A DNA stretch of 64,000 nt from Paulownia fortunei (taxonomy: Eukaryota; Streptophyta; Magnoliopsida; Lamiales; Paulowniaceae): NCBI GenBank assembly GCA_019321725.1, contig CM033111.1, forward strand, positions 7,936,001 through 8,000,000, read 5' to 3'. The notes beneath the pieces were generated by a model that was not told the origin of the DNA, ran no database searches, and saw nothing but the letters and a program-made list of their open reading frames with translations. The position numbers and the translations under genes are program-made. The first letter of the stretch is position 1. Every line of letters starts with the position of its first letter. Below are positions 32,793-45,413 of the stretch, one piece after another.

Positions 32793-35789
32793 TGGGTTGA
32801 CACAAGAGTTACACACCACATTTGCTCGGACAAGGAGATTTTCTCTACATATATTCTGATTAATGGAATGAAGCTATTTATGGGCAACTCATCAACTTCC
32901 AACATAGTCGAATTGGGCAAAGTAGTACGAAAGATGATATCAGCCAAGGAGCTGACCCTAGTTGATGTACTACATGTTCCAGATATCCAAAAGAATTTGG
33001 TATCTAGTTCATTACTTGTAAAAAGTGGGTTTAGACTAGTATTTGAATCCAAAAATTTTGTACTGACCAAACATGGTCAATTTGTAAGGAAGGGATATGT
33101 AGTCAAAGGGTTATTTAAGATGAATGTAATACTTGTACTCAAAATTTTTGAAAGTCATAAAAATTTATCTTCTGTTTACTTGCTTGAGTTTTCTTCTTTA
33201 TGGCATTGTAGACCAAGTCATATTAACCGAGCTTCTCTAAGAAAGCTGGCAGGTTTAGGCCTTATACCTAAACTTGATGTTGATGATAAACACAAATGTG
33301 AAATTTGTATTGAAGTTAAATTTGCTAAGAAACCTTTTATTTCAACTCAAAAGAGTAGCAAACCTCTAAGCTTGATACATAGTGATATATGTGATCTAAA
33401 ATTAATTTAAAGTCGAGGTGATAAAAAGTATTTTATTACCTTTATTGATGATCACATTAGATATTGCTATGTAAATTTACTATGTAGTAAAGATGAGACT
33501 TTGGATGTTTTCGTCACTTATAAAAATAAAGTTGAAAACCAACTTGGTGGGACGATTAAGGTATTAAGATCCAATAGAGATGGAGAATATGATTCATCAT
33601 CTTTTGGTGAGTTATGTGCTACATTTGGAATCTATGAGTAATTAAAATAAAAAAATATTAATTATTCACCAAACTACAGCTCTATATACGCCTTAGCAGA
33701 ATAGAATTGTTGAGAGCAAGAATAGAACTCTTAAGAACATGGTTAATGCTATGCTTATTAGTTCTATATTACCTCAAAACTTATGGGGGGAAGCTGTTCT
33801 TACAGCTAAGTTTATTTTAAATAGAGTTCCTCACAAGAAAATCGAATTAATACTATATAGAATGTGGAAAGGTAGAATGCCTTCCTACAAATACTTGAAA
33901 GTGTAGGAGTGTCTAGCTAAAGTAGTTGTATCATCTCCTAAAAAGGTCAAGTTAGGTCCTAAAACTATTGATTGTACTTTTGTTGGATATGCAATGAACA
34001 ATAGTGCATACATATTTTTGGTACATAAATATGATATAAGTGACATTCATGTGAACACAATCATTGAATCCAGAAGAGCTGAATTCTTTGAAGATGTATT
34101 CCCTCTAAATGAGATATTTAAAATAATACTCAAAAGAGAACGTATGAAGCTGCATTTAAGAATGACTAGAATCTGAATCTAGAAGGAGTAAAAGAGCTAA
34201 AGTAGCTAAATCTTTTGGTCCATATTTTATGATATATATAATTGAGAATGAACCTCAAACCTTTAATGAGGATACGGCTAGTTTAGAAGCTCTATTCTAG
34301 AAGGAAGTTATAGATAGTTAACAAGAATCCATTCTAGGTAATAATACTTGGCAATTGGTTGATCTTCTTTTGGGAAATAAACTAATTGAACGCAAATAGA
34401 TTTTTAAGAAAATTAAAGGTAGATAGATCAATTGATAAATACAAGGCTAGATTTGTTGCCAAGGGATATCGTCAAAAGGAAGATATTGACTATTTTGACA
34501 CTTATTCATGGGTAACAAGAATTACGTCAATTCGAATCTTAATAGCCATAACAGCCTTGTATGATTTACACATACATCAAATAGATGTAAAAATTGCATT
34601 TTTAAATGGTGATCTGGATGAAAAAATTTACATGAAGCAACCTGATGGTTTTAAAGTAAAAGGACAAGAACACAAAGTGTGTAAACTTGTTAAATCTCTT
34701 TATGGGTTGAAATAAAACCCTAAACAATGACACGAAAAGTTTGACAGTATCATAAAAGGAAACGAGTTCACCAGAAATGAGTGTGATAAATGTGTCTATT
34801 CCAAATTTTTTTGAGAAACACATGTACTTGTATGTCTTTATGTAGATGACATGCTCATATTAGAAACTAATATGGAAGTCATCAATAAAATAAAGAAAAT
34901 GCTCACCAATAATTTTGACATGAAAGATATGGGTGAAACTGATGTGATCTAGGAAATGAAGATTTCTAAAATACCTAATGGGATATTTTTATCTCAATCA
35001 CATTATGTTGATAAAGTGGTTGAGAGATTTAAGTCCCATGGTATTAAAGAGATAAATAATCCATTTCTACTGCGTATTATTCTTCATCAGAATACTAGAA
35101 ATGGAAAATAACAATTAGAATATTTTCCAATCTTCGAAAACCTAATGTACTTAATGAATTGTACAAGGCCGGACATAGCTCATACTGTAAGTAAGCTAAG
35201 TAGATTTACAAGTAACCCAAGTAATGACCACTGAAGTGCATTACTCAGAGTATTTGAATACTTAAAAAGAATCAAGGAGTATGCATTACACTATGGAAAA
35301 TATCCTTTAGTTATTGAAGGATATAGTGATGAGAATTTGATTTCAGACACTGATGAATCCAAGTCAACTAGCGGCTACGTATTTACTATTGGTGGTGGTG
35401 TTATATCATGAAATTTTCTAAACAGACATGTATAGCTCGTTCTACTATGGAATCTGGGTTTATAACTTTAGATAAAGTTGGAGAAAAAAACAGAATGGTT
35501 AAGGCATTTTATAGAAGATGTTTCAATATGGCTAAAATCGGTGCTAGCAATATGCATTCATTGTGATAGCCAAACAACTATAGCTAGGGCACAAAATATT
35601 GTATATAATAGTAAGTTATGATATATTCATAAAAAATATAATACCGTTAGACAGTTGCTCTCTAATGAAACTATATTGATTGATTTTATAAAATCAAAGA
35701 ATAATCTAGTAGATTTGTTTACTAAAGGGTTATCAAAAGACAGAATAGATTGCGCATCAAGAGAAATGGGTTTAAAGCCTAAAGAATGA
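32793..35789 (+). pseudogene. Copia B pol remnant (protease, integrase, RT, RNase H)
   Basis: The protease motif at 32793-32830 reads WVDTRVTHHIC; the usual DT/SG is DTR, so the active site is damaged. Integrase is open at 32868-33410 with the zinc-finger part (LWHCRPSHINRASLRKLAGL, then CEICIEVKFAKKPF). The catalytic core near 33555-33580 reads LRSNRDGEY, with asparagine where the second catalytic aspartate is expected. RT is open at 34386-34715 (KARFVAKGYRQKEDIDYF and IHQIDVKIAFLNGDLDEKIY) and keeps YVDD at 34839-34850. RNase H follows at 35150-35789 (RPDIAHTVSKLSRF, then DESKSTSGYVFTIGGGV), ending at TGA 35787-35789. Many stops; nonfunctional. Confidence 0.88.
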
Positions 35790-36332
35790 ATAAGTCATCT
35801 TAATAGAAACCTAACCTAGAGACTGGAGATCCTACAGACTAGGTTCAATAGGAAAACTAAATTATGAATGACTCAATTGAAAGCACTTAGGAACTTAATT
35901 CCTTTCCATTCCTAGGATACTAATAGGTGTTACCTACAAAATGGTAAATGATAAGTATTGCTTTTAATGATACTTATATCTTGTAAAGTATAAGTGGAGT
36001 ATAGTAGGATACTCTTTATAGAACATCACCTATATGAGTGTGAACATGGATGGTTCTACGAGAATTTCCATAGGCGAATTCTCTAAAACACTTGTAGAAC
36101 TTAAGAGAGTTCATAGCCAAAATAATGAATACAATAGAAAATCAAACTCGATATGAAAGTTAGTGTGTGGAGTGTATTGACTGAGTTTGTAATAGCGGCT
36201 GATAGTTCAAAACTTAGAGTTCAATGATTAATCAAATAAGTCCGATGGACTTTTACTAGGGAAGGTTCAAAGCGAAAACTACCTATCTTGATGCACTATA
36301 TTTCACATAGTATTTTTCTTCATACGAGGGAT
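35790..36332 (+). other. 3' untranslated part of Copia B
   Basis: Noncoding sequence between the pol stop and the 3' LTR. The expected polypurine tract is reduced to GAGGGA at 36326-36331. Confidence 0.55.
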
Positions 36333-37372
36333 TATTGAAATGTGGGGGGTATCCCATATTGAAAGGTTGGTGTGAATGAAAAGAGTCTCCAAGTTTTAAA
36401 ATGTTTGTCCTTTAGTTTGGGAGTGCATCCCGCATTGGAAAAATGAAGTAAGTTTAATTTGCATATATAAAATTTCAATTCAAGAGGAGAGTAAAATATG
36501 TAGCTCTTCTTATGGTACACCCTAATGGACTTAGTGTACTTTTAATTAGCTTTAGCTAACTCAAAAAGCTATAAGGGTAGTACAAAGTACCGCCCGAGCT
36601 CACACTTGCACCCGCATGTCGCATTGGGCGCTTTAGATGCATACTTTGTACTTAGCAAGTACACATCGTCGTGAGGCGTTGAGGATCCTTAAATTTTCCA
36701 AAAATTAAATTGGCTTGCAGTGAAGTGGCTCGGTGATGTGGCAGAGTAGCTCAATGTGGCAAATTCATCCAAGTGGCGCCCGCATGGTATGATACCGTGC
36801 GATCGAGTGCCAAGTGGACGTAATCGTACACGCGGGTGCTAACAAGATATGATCGAAGGGTTGCGATTGGTCCTCAACACTGACGGAGTGCGGGTGAGTG
36901 CACACACCCGTTTGATTTGTAGAGGTGCGTGGTAAGGTTGTGGACCTTTACATAGGAATGCAATCTAAACCACTAGATCGTAGCCAGATATAAAGAGATG
37001 CGATCTAATGATCGAGATTGATTTGGACCAAATGACACAACTAATAAATAGGACCCTCCTCATTCATTTAAATCAACACCAAATTAATTAATATTCAATT
37101 GATTTATGTATTCTCCCTTCTACTAAAATATATTCTAATATTTTAGTATTATTGTTCTTTTTTGAGAATTATACAATCGAGCTTTTGGTTCACCCAATAA
37201 AATTAATATAATATTGTATTAATTTTATAAAGTAGTGTTGTATCTTGGGAGACAAACATCCAAATTTCTATAACACTGTGTAGAGAAAGAAATTTGTTTT
37301 AAAAAAATTAATTTCGTGTTTATTTCACTTCAACTAAAATTAAAATCTCTTTTTGATATCATATAACCAATG
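36333..37372 (+). repeat. 3' LTR of Copia B
   Basis: It starts TATTGAAATGTG (the first TG mutated to TA) and ends ...ACCAATG immediately before the TATAC duplication. It holds one copy of the segment that is duplicated in the 5' LTR. Its first 85 bp contain two similar phrases (GTGGGGGGTATCCC and TTTGGGAGTGCATCCC) that probably mediated the deletion in the 5' LTR. Confidence 0.85.
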
Positions 37373-38199
37373 TATACAAATTATAATAGAAATGGCAAAG
37401 TGACTTTATCATTTTTTTAGCTAAAGGATATTTTTATCCATTAATATTAATTATTTTAAATAAAATGGGTATTTGAATGTTATTATTGGAGAGGGGTAAA
37501 TGATATAAACCTTAAAATACAATAATGTAAAGTGAAGTTAACTATTTGGATTATATTGGCCAAAATAATAAATTTGACATACCATGAAAAAGAAAAAAAT
37601 ATATAGGATTATTTTGTACGAGCTTATTTACTTCATTTGATTATGTTGAATATTTTAATATACTCAATTTAATCAAATGTTAACTCTTGATGTTTCATGA
37701 TAAGACCAAAGTCCACAATTAATAATATTTGTTGGATAATTCATCCTAGGAGGTAAAATATGAAATAATCACACCATTCTATCTAAAATATCTAAAATAT
37801 ATTTTGATCATAATACCCATAATTTTAAACTATATATTACAATTTAAATCTAAACTAATTTGTAAATTTTTTTAGTTAAGGATAAATTAGTAAAAGTATA
37901 ATTATTTACATAATTTCAATCAAAGTACAAATTTGATAATAATTTAGATTAATATATTATTTAAATAATCATATAAGATATATATAAAATTTATTAAATA
38001 ATTTAAATTAATTCTTTATCTCGTCACATTTTTCAAATTTTATTCATCATTCTAATCAAAGAATATAGTATTTAAAAATTCAAGAAAACTCATTAAACAT
38101 TTCGTATTAGCTTGGGAACCCCAAGAAAAGGCTGAGGTCACTGCATACGTACCAATAGAACCGAACAAGTCGTGTATTCAGAGTAGTTCGCTCTCTCCC
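37373..38199. other. AT-rich spacer upstream of the CAD-like gene
   Basis: No gene or transposon recognised. The last ~90 bp (38110-38199) become less AT-rich and probably include the promoter and leader of the CAD-like gene. A possible leader intron runs 38200-38311 (GTAAGC...GGTCAG), which is inference from splice-site words only. Confidence 0.4.
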
Positions 38200-38325
38200 G
38201 TAAGCCGTAAACACTCACTCACATAATGCCTGGAAAATTCTTGTTGATTTTTATCACATCGATACTGCTATATAATGAGTAATTGTTGTTGTTTATCCTG
38301 TGTTTGGTCAGTGGAATAAACTAAA

Positions 38326-40014
38326 ATGGGTGCTGCAAATGGGGAATGCCATGGATGGGCCGCCAGGGATCCCTCTGGACTTCTCTCACCTTACAAATTC
38401 ACCCGAAGGTATCCATTCATCTTGTTTCTTGATTTACCCATCTGGGATGTTGATCGTTTTGTTTGAACAGCAATATTTTTGTTTCCTTTCCTGGATTTTT
38501 ATTCCACGGTAACCAGCTTTTATGTCTTGCCCTTTTCTTGGTTGTAATTGCTGTATCTGTCTTTTTGGTGTTTTTTTTCACCTCTAAAATTATGATTTCT
38601 GCGCAGGTCTGTTGGTAGTGATGATGTTTCGATAAAAATAGTGTACTGTGGAGTTTGTTTTGCTGATGTTATTTGGACCAGGAACAAATTTGGGCATTCA
38701 AATTATCCTTTGGTGCCCGGGTATGGAGATTGATTTTCATGTAAATTAAATAGCTGTACGAGTTGTAGTTTTAACTCTGCTGATGGACTGATAAGTAATT
38801 CCTCTGCCTGATAGGCACGAGATTGTTGGGATTGTAACAGAGGTTGGATCCAATGTTAATCGCTTTACAGTCGGTGACTATGTTGGAGTTGGAACTTATG
38901 TTAATTCTTGCAGAGAGTGCGAGTATTGCGATAGTGAATTAGAAGTTCATTGCTCGAAGGGAGCAATCTTCACATTTGATAGTGTAGATGTTGATGGTAC
39001 CATCACTAAGGGAGGGTATTCTAGCTACATTGTAGTTCATCAAAGGTGTGTACTTCATTCTGCTAACCTCTTTTTCAGATTTGAGTAAAGAAAATGGAGA
39101 ATGGACTCTAAACTAGTTTATCTATGATCTACAGGTACTGCTTTAGGATACCTGAAAACTACCCTCCAGAATTAGCAGCACCTTTGCTCTGTGCTGGAAT
39201 TACTGTTTACACCCCCATGGTGCGACATAACATGAATCAACCTGGAAAATCTTTAGGGGTGATTGGGCTAGGTGGACTTGGACACTTGGCTGTGAAGTTT
39301 GGCAAGGCTTTCGGATTGAAAGTAACAGTTTTTAGCACCAGCATATCCAAGAGGGAAGAGGCATTAAATCTTCTCGGGGCAGACAATTTTGTCATCTCTT
39401 CTGATGAAAAGCAGATGAGGGTAAATTTTATCAAGCTTTTGGATCAATTTCATAGCTTCTCAATGTTTGCCTGCCAACACAAAATAGAGGACTGAAAATG
39501 TTAGTTAAACAGCTAATGAAGTTGCTTTAAACTTCATAATATGTCTTGGTGCAGGCTTTGGATAAATCATTTGACTTCATCATAAATACCGCATCAGGAG
39601 ATATCTCGTTTGATTTATTTTTGTCAATGTTGAAGACAGCTGGTGTGCTTGTTTTGGTGGGATTTCCTAGTGAAGTGAAGTTTAATCCAGGAAACCTTGC
39701 CCCAGGTATGACTTGATGCAAATATTTGAATACGTTTCTTTTGAATCAGTTGATTCCTTTTATGCCTTCTGCTGTTGAGCTCCATTGCTATCGGCTAAAG
39801 TGAGTGATTTCTTGTAGGTGCAAAAACAATTACAGGAAGTATAACAGGTGGAACAAAGCAGACACAAGAAATGTTGGATTTTTGTGCTTCCCACAGTATT
39901 TACCCTGAAATTGAATTAATTCCCATTCAATATTCAAATGAGGCCCTAGAAAGGCTGATAAACAAGGATGTGAAATATCGCTTTGTGATTGATATTGCTA
40001 ACTCTCTCAAGTGA
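38326..40014 (+). CDS. CAD1: Probable cinnamyl alcohol dehydrogenase (CAD1-like), six exons
   Basis: Exons: 38326-38408, 38607-38720, 38815-39045, 39135-39420, 39555-39705 and 39818-40014; all introns are GT-AG. The spliced frame is 353 codons plus TGA, normal for this medium-chain zinc alcohol dehydrogenase family. Catalytic zinc ligands are Cys45 (YCGVC), His67-Glu68 (GHE) and Cys162 (LLCAGITVY). Structural zinc ligands are Cys98, 101, 104 and 112 ([15 protein letters not shown]). The NADP(H) motif GLGGLG is at residues 187-192. The start, with [16 protein letters not shown], matches the family N-terminus. By recall it is closest to Arabidopsis At1g72680 (probable CAD1). The family reduces cinnamaldehydes to alcohols with NADPH in the cytosol, but this clade is not the main lignin enzyme and its substrate is uncertain. 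The gene appears intact and is isolated among transposons. Confidence 0.93.
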
Positions 40015-40428
40015 AATGAGGAGAGTTACAGTTACCCTTTTCTTTTAGCACGGAGTTCTGATTCAGGCCCAAGACAAGTAGAACTGAAAATCCTTGGCTA
40101 TTCGAAACTTTTGGCATTGTTTACTTAAATAATTAGCTGCATGTTGTTACTACAATTACTGCAGCTTGTTTAAGGAGTGAAGACACCGAACCATCTATTC
40201 CCACAGGTACACAAAAAATTATCTCGTGTTTCACCTCCTATTGTTGATATCTGTGTATTTTGTCATTGGAGGCCCCAAAAACCTTTTCTTTTTTAAAGCG
40301 TGAAGTTTGAGTGATAATGGGATGTTCATGTTTCCATCGACTTACAGTGATCAGCTTACTGTTACTGTATTATACGTTTTTGCCTTTAGTTAATTCCATT
40401 CCTGGTACTCAGTGGCATTTTTGGGATG

Positions 40429-40434
40429 AATAAA
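40429..40434 (+). terminator. Candidate poly(A) signal of the CAD-like gene
   Basis: AATAAA lies 415 bp after the stop, in T-rich sequence. Earlier T-rich tracts near 40220-40310 could also serve. Confidence 0.3.
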
Positions 40435-40848
40435 CTTATGGAGCTTTTTGTACATGATTAAATGGAGTTTAAAATGCATTGGTGCCAGAGCTAAATCACA
40501 GTATACTCCTAAATTCCCTCTCTCCCCATGTGTGCGCGCGCTGGTGCGCGTCTGTATCTGTTTCTGTCTGACATGCTAAACTAAATTTAGCGATGAATAA
40601 CCATGGTGAAGTAAATTTAGTGACGAATGATCATGTGCTACAAGTATTTAACAAAACGGCAAAAGTTTATATTAACACTGTAAAATTGCAAAGGAATTTG
40701 GTACCATAGATAGAATTATGAATTGAAGTTGATGCACAAGCACAGTCCTCATCATCATGGTCATTGGAGACAAAACGTACGGTCACTTAAAACTTCAGAA
40801 ACTGCAAATGAGAATCAAAGACAATTTGAGATATATGTTGATCAGATC

Positions 40849-41387
40849 ACGGGTCCAAACCCGGAAGTGCCGATTCGAGGGGTTGGAAAATCCCGATCCT
40901 CCCGACCCTTGCTGGCTACGATCGGTTTCGATTTCGGGCTCGGTTAACCGTCTTGTTCGGGTCGATTCCGATCTTGTTTTTTTAAAAAAAATTGAGTTAT
41001 ATTTTGAAAATTGTTATTTGTTAACTAAAATTTAATTTTATGAAATTACCACTTTTGCTAATTAAAAAAAAGCTTGAGGTATTAAATTTAAATTTGAATG
41101 AAAAATTTTAATTTTAAATTTGAAAAAAATATTTTTAAATTTTAAATTTAATGAAAATTTTTAACTTAAATTTAAAAAATTATTATTAATTAAATTTTTA
41201 ATTATCTAATATTTTAATTATAATAAATTTAAAAAATAAAAAAAAGATGCATTGTAGATAATATATTTTTTCAAAAAAAAAAAAAAAAGATTGGACCCAT
41301 CAAGTGTCAACGAGTCCACAGATTGGGTAAAGGCTGGTTACGGATCGATTCTAATTGTGACTCATTCCGTGGTCGGGTTTAGATATA
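40849..41387. mobile_element. hAT-like repeat fragment with GC-rich ends
   Basis: Two less AT-rich ends with CGGGTCCAAACCCGG (40849) and, inverted, CTAAACCCGACCACGG (about 41385) enclose an AT-rich core of about 350 bp built of AATTTTAAATTT words. 'AACCCG' ends around an AT-rich core are typical of degenerate plant hAT-type miniature elements. No clear 8-bp duplication was found. Confidence 0.4.
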
Positions 41388-42850
41388 TGGATACATTGAT
41401 TAGTGATTCATAGGGAAGGTAGGTAGAGGACTTTGTAGCTTACGAAACCTTGCAACATACTCATCTCAAGATCTTTCTAAATATAACTATCATGAACAAT
41501 TCTTGATTTAATTAGAGTTGATCAACTAAATTTTTCTTTATCTAGATATACATGATTCACACTTACGCATTATTTATTGATCTTTGTATAGAGATAAGCT
41601 CATTCTGATAGAATTTGTAAATAAATAGTATTTTTTTTATATTTTTAATAAAATAATATGTATTACTAATTTTAAATTATATTTACATATTGAGAATCAT
41701 CAATTTAATCTCCACTCGTAATAAGTATTTTTGGGGTGGAAAAAAAAAACACAATAACAACAACAACAACGATCACAATATTATATCCATACAAATATAT
41801 GTTAGAGCGTTTAAGTGTCAAACAATTAAGTCATTGTTTGCAAGGACAAGACCAGAATGGATTATAGGAAATTTTCATTAGCACACTATAGGAAGGACCA
41901 TCTCTCTCAAAATTAAAAAGTTCTTTTGAACTGGGATTTAAGAGAGTTAGAAAATAATTTTTTTATGTAATTTTATATTATTGTTATTAAAAATCGTGTT
42001 CAAGAATTATTGTGTCAAAATGGGATGATATTTTTGAAAATTAAAATTTTATTTCTTTTGAAAATAAAATTAAAATTCTATTTCGAGTCAATTATCGCAT
42101 AATTTGATTTGTTTTTCAATCCTACTTCTATTTACATATTCTTTTGAAAATCATAAGTTTTGTTTCTAAATTGCTACCCCCATTTTTATGTTAAAAAGTT
42201 ATAGTTAAGTTCTTAATAGGTCCATTTTTATGTTTTAAAGGAATGGTTAAGTTCGATATACCTATTAAGATTTTCGATATACCTATTAAGATTTTTAAGT
42301 TTTATATCATATGAAGTTCATTGATGAATTATTTACCTAAATTTATTAAGTATGATTTTCTTGATATTGGATTAATTTATAACTTCGACGTCCTGGAAGA
42401 AATAGTTGATAGGCCTCAAATATCAAAATCAAATACTTAAAAAATAAGAACAACTTTCCTTATGGCATAATATCCCAAATTTAAATTGTTATTGAAACTA
42501 TTTGAATAATAAGAATTGAATTTGATATTATAAGTACGTAATACCACAAAAGCGTATATTATAGCATCAATATTGCATGTGATGGTAACAGTATCAAAAA
42601 GTTCAATTTTAGTTCTATATATTTAAATAACAAATGATTGGTATGGTATTTAACTTTAATGAATAAAACTAAAAAAATTGAATCGTGTGCATTCCTAATG
42701 CCAGATTCATCTTAGTAGAGAATAAACAAGATCACTGCATATTTAATATATCCTCCTTCCATCTTTTCGGCTATATATTTAAAAATTAATATACTCCCCA
42801 ATGTTTGGGCAATATATTTATACTTAATTGTAAAGCTAATCTTGTAACAA
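41388..42850. other. AT-rich spacer, no gene recognised
   Basis: Short open frames only. A CAA-rich simple stretch lies at 41750-41770. Confidence 0.5.
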
Positions 42851-43425
42851 AGGGTGGTAAAATTAGTCTTTGTAATATATGATAGCAATTTAACGATATT
42901 AATTCAAAAAATTTCACACATTGAAGATAAAATTGATTGAAAATTACAATTTTCTTCAAAAGTTGGCACACGACCATTATTTGACCCACCAATTTGGATT
43001 TTTTTTTTTAATTTTGGGGGGAATTTTGTGACGTGGAGGGAGATAATTTTACTTAGGCAGACTTAGATGCTTAGTTGGAAAAAATGCCACGTGGACCTCA
43101 TGATATGGGATAAATTACCTGCTCGACATGACCCATCATATGTAGCGTTTGTAAGAAATAAAATATTGATATAGATTGAAATAATCCACCGAAGTATGCC
43201 AAGTTGGAAAAAATGCCAAATATCTTCTTTTTTGTACTTTGCTAATTAATTAATATTATTTATTTATTTTTACTCCATTTGTACAAATTAAAAATAACTA
43301 TATATGCAAAAAATTTCAATGAAAATTCCAAATTTTGGCCAATTTTATTCTCAATGGCGATTTTTTTTGAATTAATGTCCTTAAATTGCTACCTTGTATT
43401 TAGAGGACTAATTTTGTAAAACCCT
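42851..43425. mobile_element. Miniature element with ~105-bp terminal inverted repeats
   Basis: The left end (AGGGTGGTAAAATTAGTC) and the inverted right end (AGGGTTTTACAAAATTAGTC) align for about 105 bp, including shared TAGCAATTTAA, ATTAATTCAAAAAA and GATAAAATTG/GAATAAAATTG blocks. The 575-bp element has no coding capacity. Flanking 9-mers TTGTAACAA and TAGTCATAC agree at only about half their positions, so a target duplication is unproven. Confidence 0.75.
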
Positions 43426-44279
43426 TAGTCATACCATCAGTTTTGCAATTAAAACCTAGAATTGAAATATCCTTTAGCTTTAGTAATTAGCTGCATCTAG
43501 TTGCTACAATAGTACCAGCTAGTTTAAGGTTCACAGGGATTGTTCATATACATATATTTTATCTTATCAACTGAAAGTGCACGCAAAACATTCCTTTCAC
43601 CAGGGAGGATTCTTTAAGTATAAACAAACTTTTCTTAGCTACAAACGAAAGGATGGCCAACGAGTTTATTGCACCCAAAATATTAAAAATACCACTCCTA
43701 AGTCATTTTATGCACTCTAGCTTACCAAAAGTATTGATCAAGTTTTATATGGCCTAAACCTCATGGGATTAAAAAAATAAAAATAAATAATGATAAAGAA
43801 AAAAGAGGACCAGTGCAGTGTCCCACGCAGCCCTCTAGAGGGACGCCTCACGCTCTAGCTCTACCTAAAGATACAACATAAGAAAATAATAGGATTTCAA
43901 CTAAAAAGAAAAGAAAATAAATAAATATAAGAAAACACACTTCTTCATCCATACACACATAAAAACACCAAGAACCACATTAGGTCCATACACATATTTT
44001 CATCAATACACCAAGAAGAGTCCAAGATTGAAGAAAAGAAATTGAATCAAGCTCGTGTGTTCTTGGAAAAAAGTGAGATATAAAGCTAGAAAACATTCCT
44101 TCTTGTAAGTAATACCATCTCTTAGAAATTCCTTCCCCCAAGCATGAAGGAGAATGGGACCGATTAGGAATATGGATTGATTAGTTGAGTGGTAATAATT
44201 TTGATCGTTGTGTGTACCTATTTGATGATAATATGATATGGTCATCCACTTCATGCATTTTACCATTTTTAGTGATTTT
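43426..44279. other. Spacer, possibly part of the Ogre-like LTR
   Basis: No gene recognised. The less AT-rich stretch near 43810-43865 and the A-rich leader-like tract after it could already belong to the long LTR that ends at 45391, but I cannot place its start. Confidence 0.35.
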
Positions 44280-45391
44280 TCACATTATCCATGATAATTT
44301 TTTGCATTCTTTGTCACATGTCATCATATTAGGTCATATATGGCTTTTCTAGCATTTTTCATGTTTTTTTATATTTTTCTCCAATCTTTCACAAAGTATA
44401 GGCATAAAAGTCATGTGGCCCCTTTAAGGGCATTCCCATTTACATATTCTTTCAAATTTTCAAGTCATTTTAGGATATTTTTCCATAATTTGCCACACTT
44501 TTATCATTTTTCTCTAAATATCTAGAGAAAAGAGTATTTCAATCATTTTGCCCTCCAATGTTTTCGTCAATACAAATTACAATTTTTAGCTTTTCTAGAT
44601 ATTCTAGAACACTTCTTGTATTTTCATAGTTTTCTATAATTTTCCATTTATCCATAATTTTTCTCTTAATTTCCAAAGAAATTGACATTTTGGTTATGTC
44701 TCTCTCAAAGGGCTATTTTCAGCTTTTCCATGCATTTTCCGACATCACAAAACATTTCCACAGCATCCTCAACAATTTTATAAATTTTCCAATTTTTTCA
44801 ATTTTCACCAAATTAACACATTGCTAATGGCATTTTCATCATTTTGACCCTGCAATGGTAACTTTGGCATTTCACTTACATTTGCAGCACCTTAAAATAA
44901 CTGCAAACACATTCTGCACACTTTACACTTTTTTCTAGGAATTTTCCATCATTTTTCAAGATCGAAGGCATAAATGTCATTTTTTCACTAAATGCCTCCC
45001 AGTCATTTTTCCTATAACTAAACCATGTCTAGACCATGTTTGCATCACAATTGACCATTTTATCTATGGAAGGAATTTTTGGCCATTTGACAAAGTCCGA
45101 CCCATGTAGGAAATTTTGATTTTTTTCCCACTAACTCGCATGTAGAAGGATATTACATTTATACTTTCTTGTCATTTCAGAGATGTAATTCACCTGTTGC
45201 GATGAATACTTATTCAAAGCAATGTAATTTGGGTTCTCACTCTTCCCCTAAAAGAGTGTGGCCGCGACTCCCTTTTCTCTACCTTTTTCTTGTCCCACTA
45301 AGAGTTCCTAGAATGAAGCCTTGGGGCTCGCACAGCTTGCTCGATCAGGGCCGTCACCTCTAGAAAAGGTCGGCTTGTGTTGGGATACCCA
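44280..45391 (+). repeat. 3' portion of an Ogre/Tat-type Gypsy LTR
   Basis: T-rich noncoding sequence with many repeats of CATTTTTC/TTTTCCAT words, typical of Ogre LTRs. It ends in a GC-richer segment (CGATCAGGGCCGTCACCTCT at 45341-45360) and the LTR terminus GGATACCCA at 45383-45391, directly before the primer site. The 5' limit is not resolved and no second LTR is visible. Confidence 0.5.
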
Positions 45392-45395
45392 ATAG

Positions 45396-45413
45396 TGGCG
45401 ATCTACTGGGGAT
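45396..45413 (+). other. Primer-binding site of the Ogre-like element
   Basis: TGGCGATCTACTGGGGAT resembles the TGGCGACTCYRCTGGGGA primer site, complementary to tRNA-Arg, used by Ogre/Tat Gypsy elements. It lies four bases after the LTR terminus. Confidence 0.6.

Larger units (their letters stand above)
30639..37372 (+). mobile_element. Copia element B (LTR retrotransposon), complete but mutated
   Basis: A 6.7-kb element flanked by a perfect 5-bp target-site duplication, TATAC at 30634-30638 and 37373-37377. LTRs are 30639-31831 and 36333-37372. Gag, zinc knuckle, protease, integrase, reverse transcriptase and RNase H remnants follow in Copia order from 31880 to 35789. It is better preserved than Copia A, but all domains contain stops. 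The 5' LTR has a start deletion and an internal duplication that the 3' LTR lacks. Confidence 0.92.

Noticed and set aside
40524..40552. Alternating purine-pyrimidine GTGCGCGCGC tract as a functional Z-DNA element
   Set aside because: It is short, isolated and lies downstream of the CAD-like gene; nothing else supports a role.
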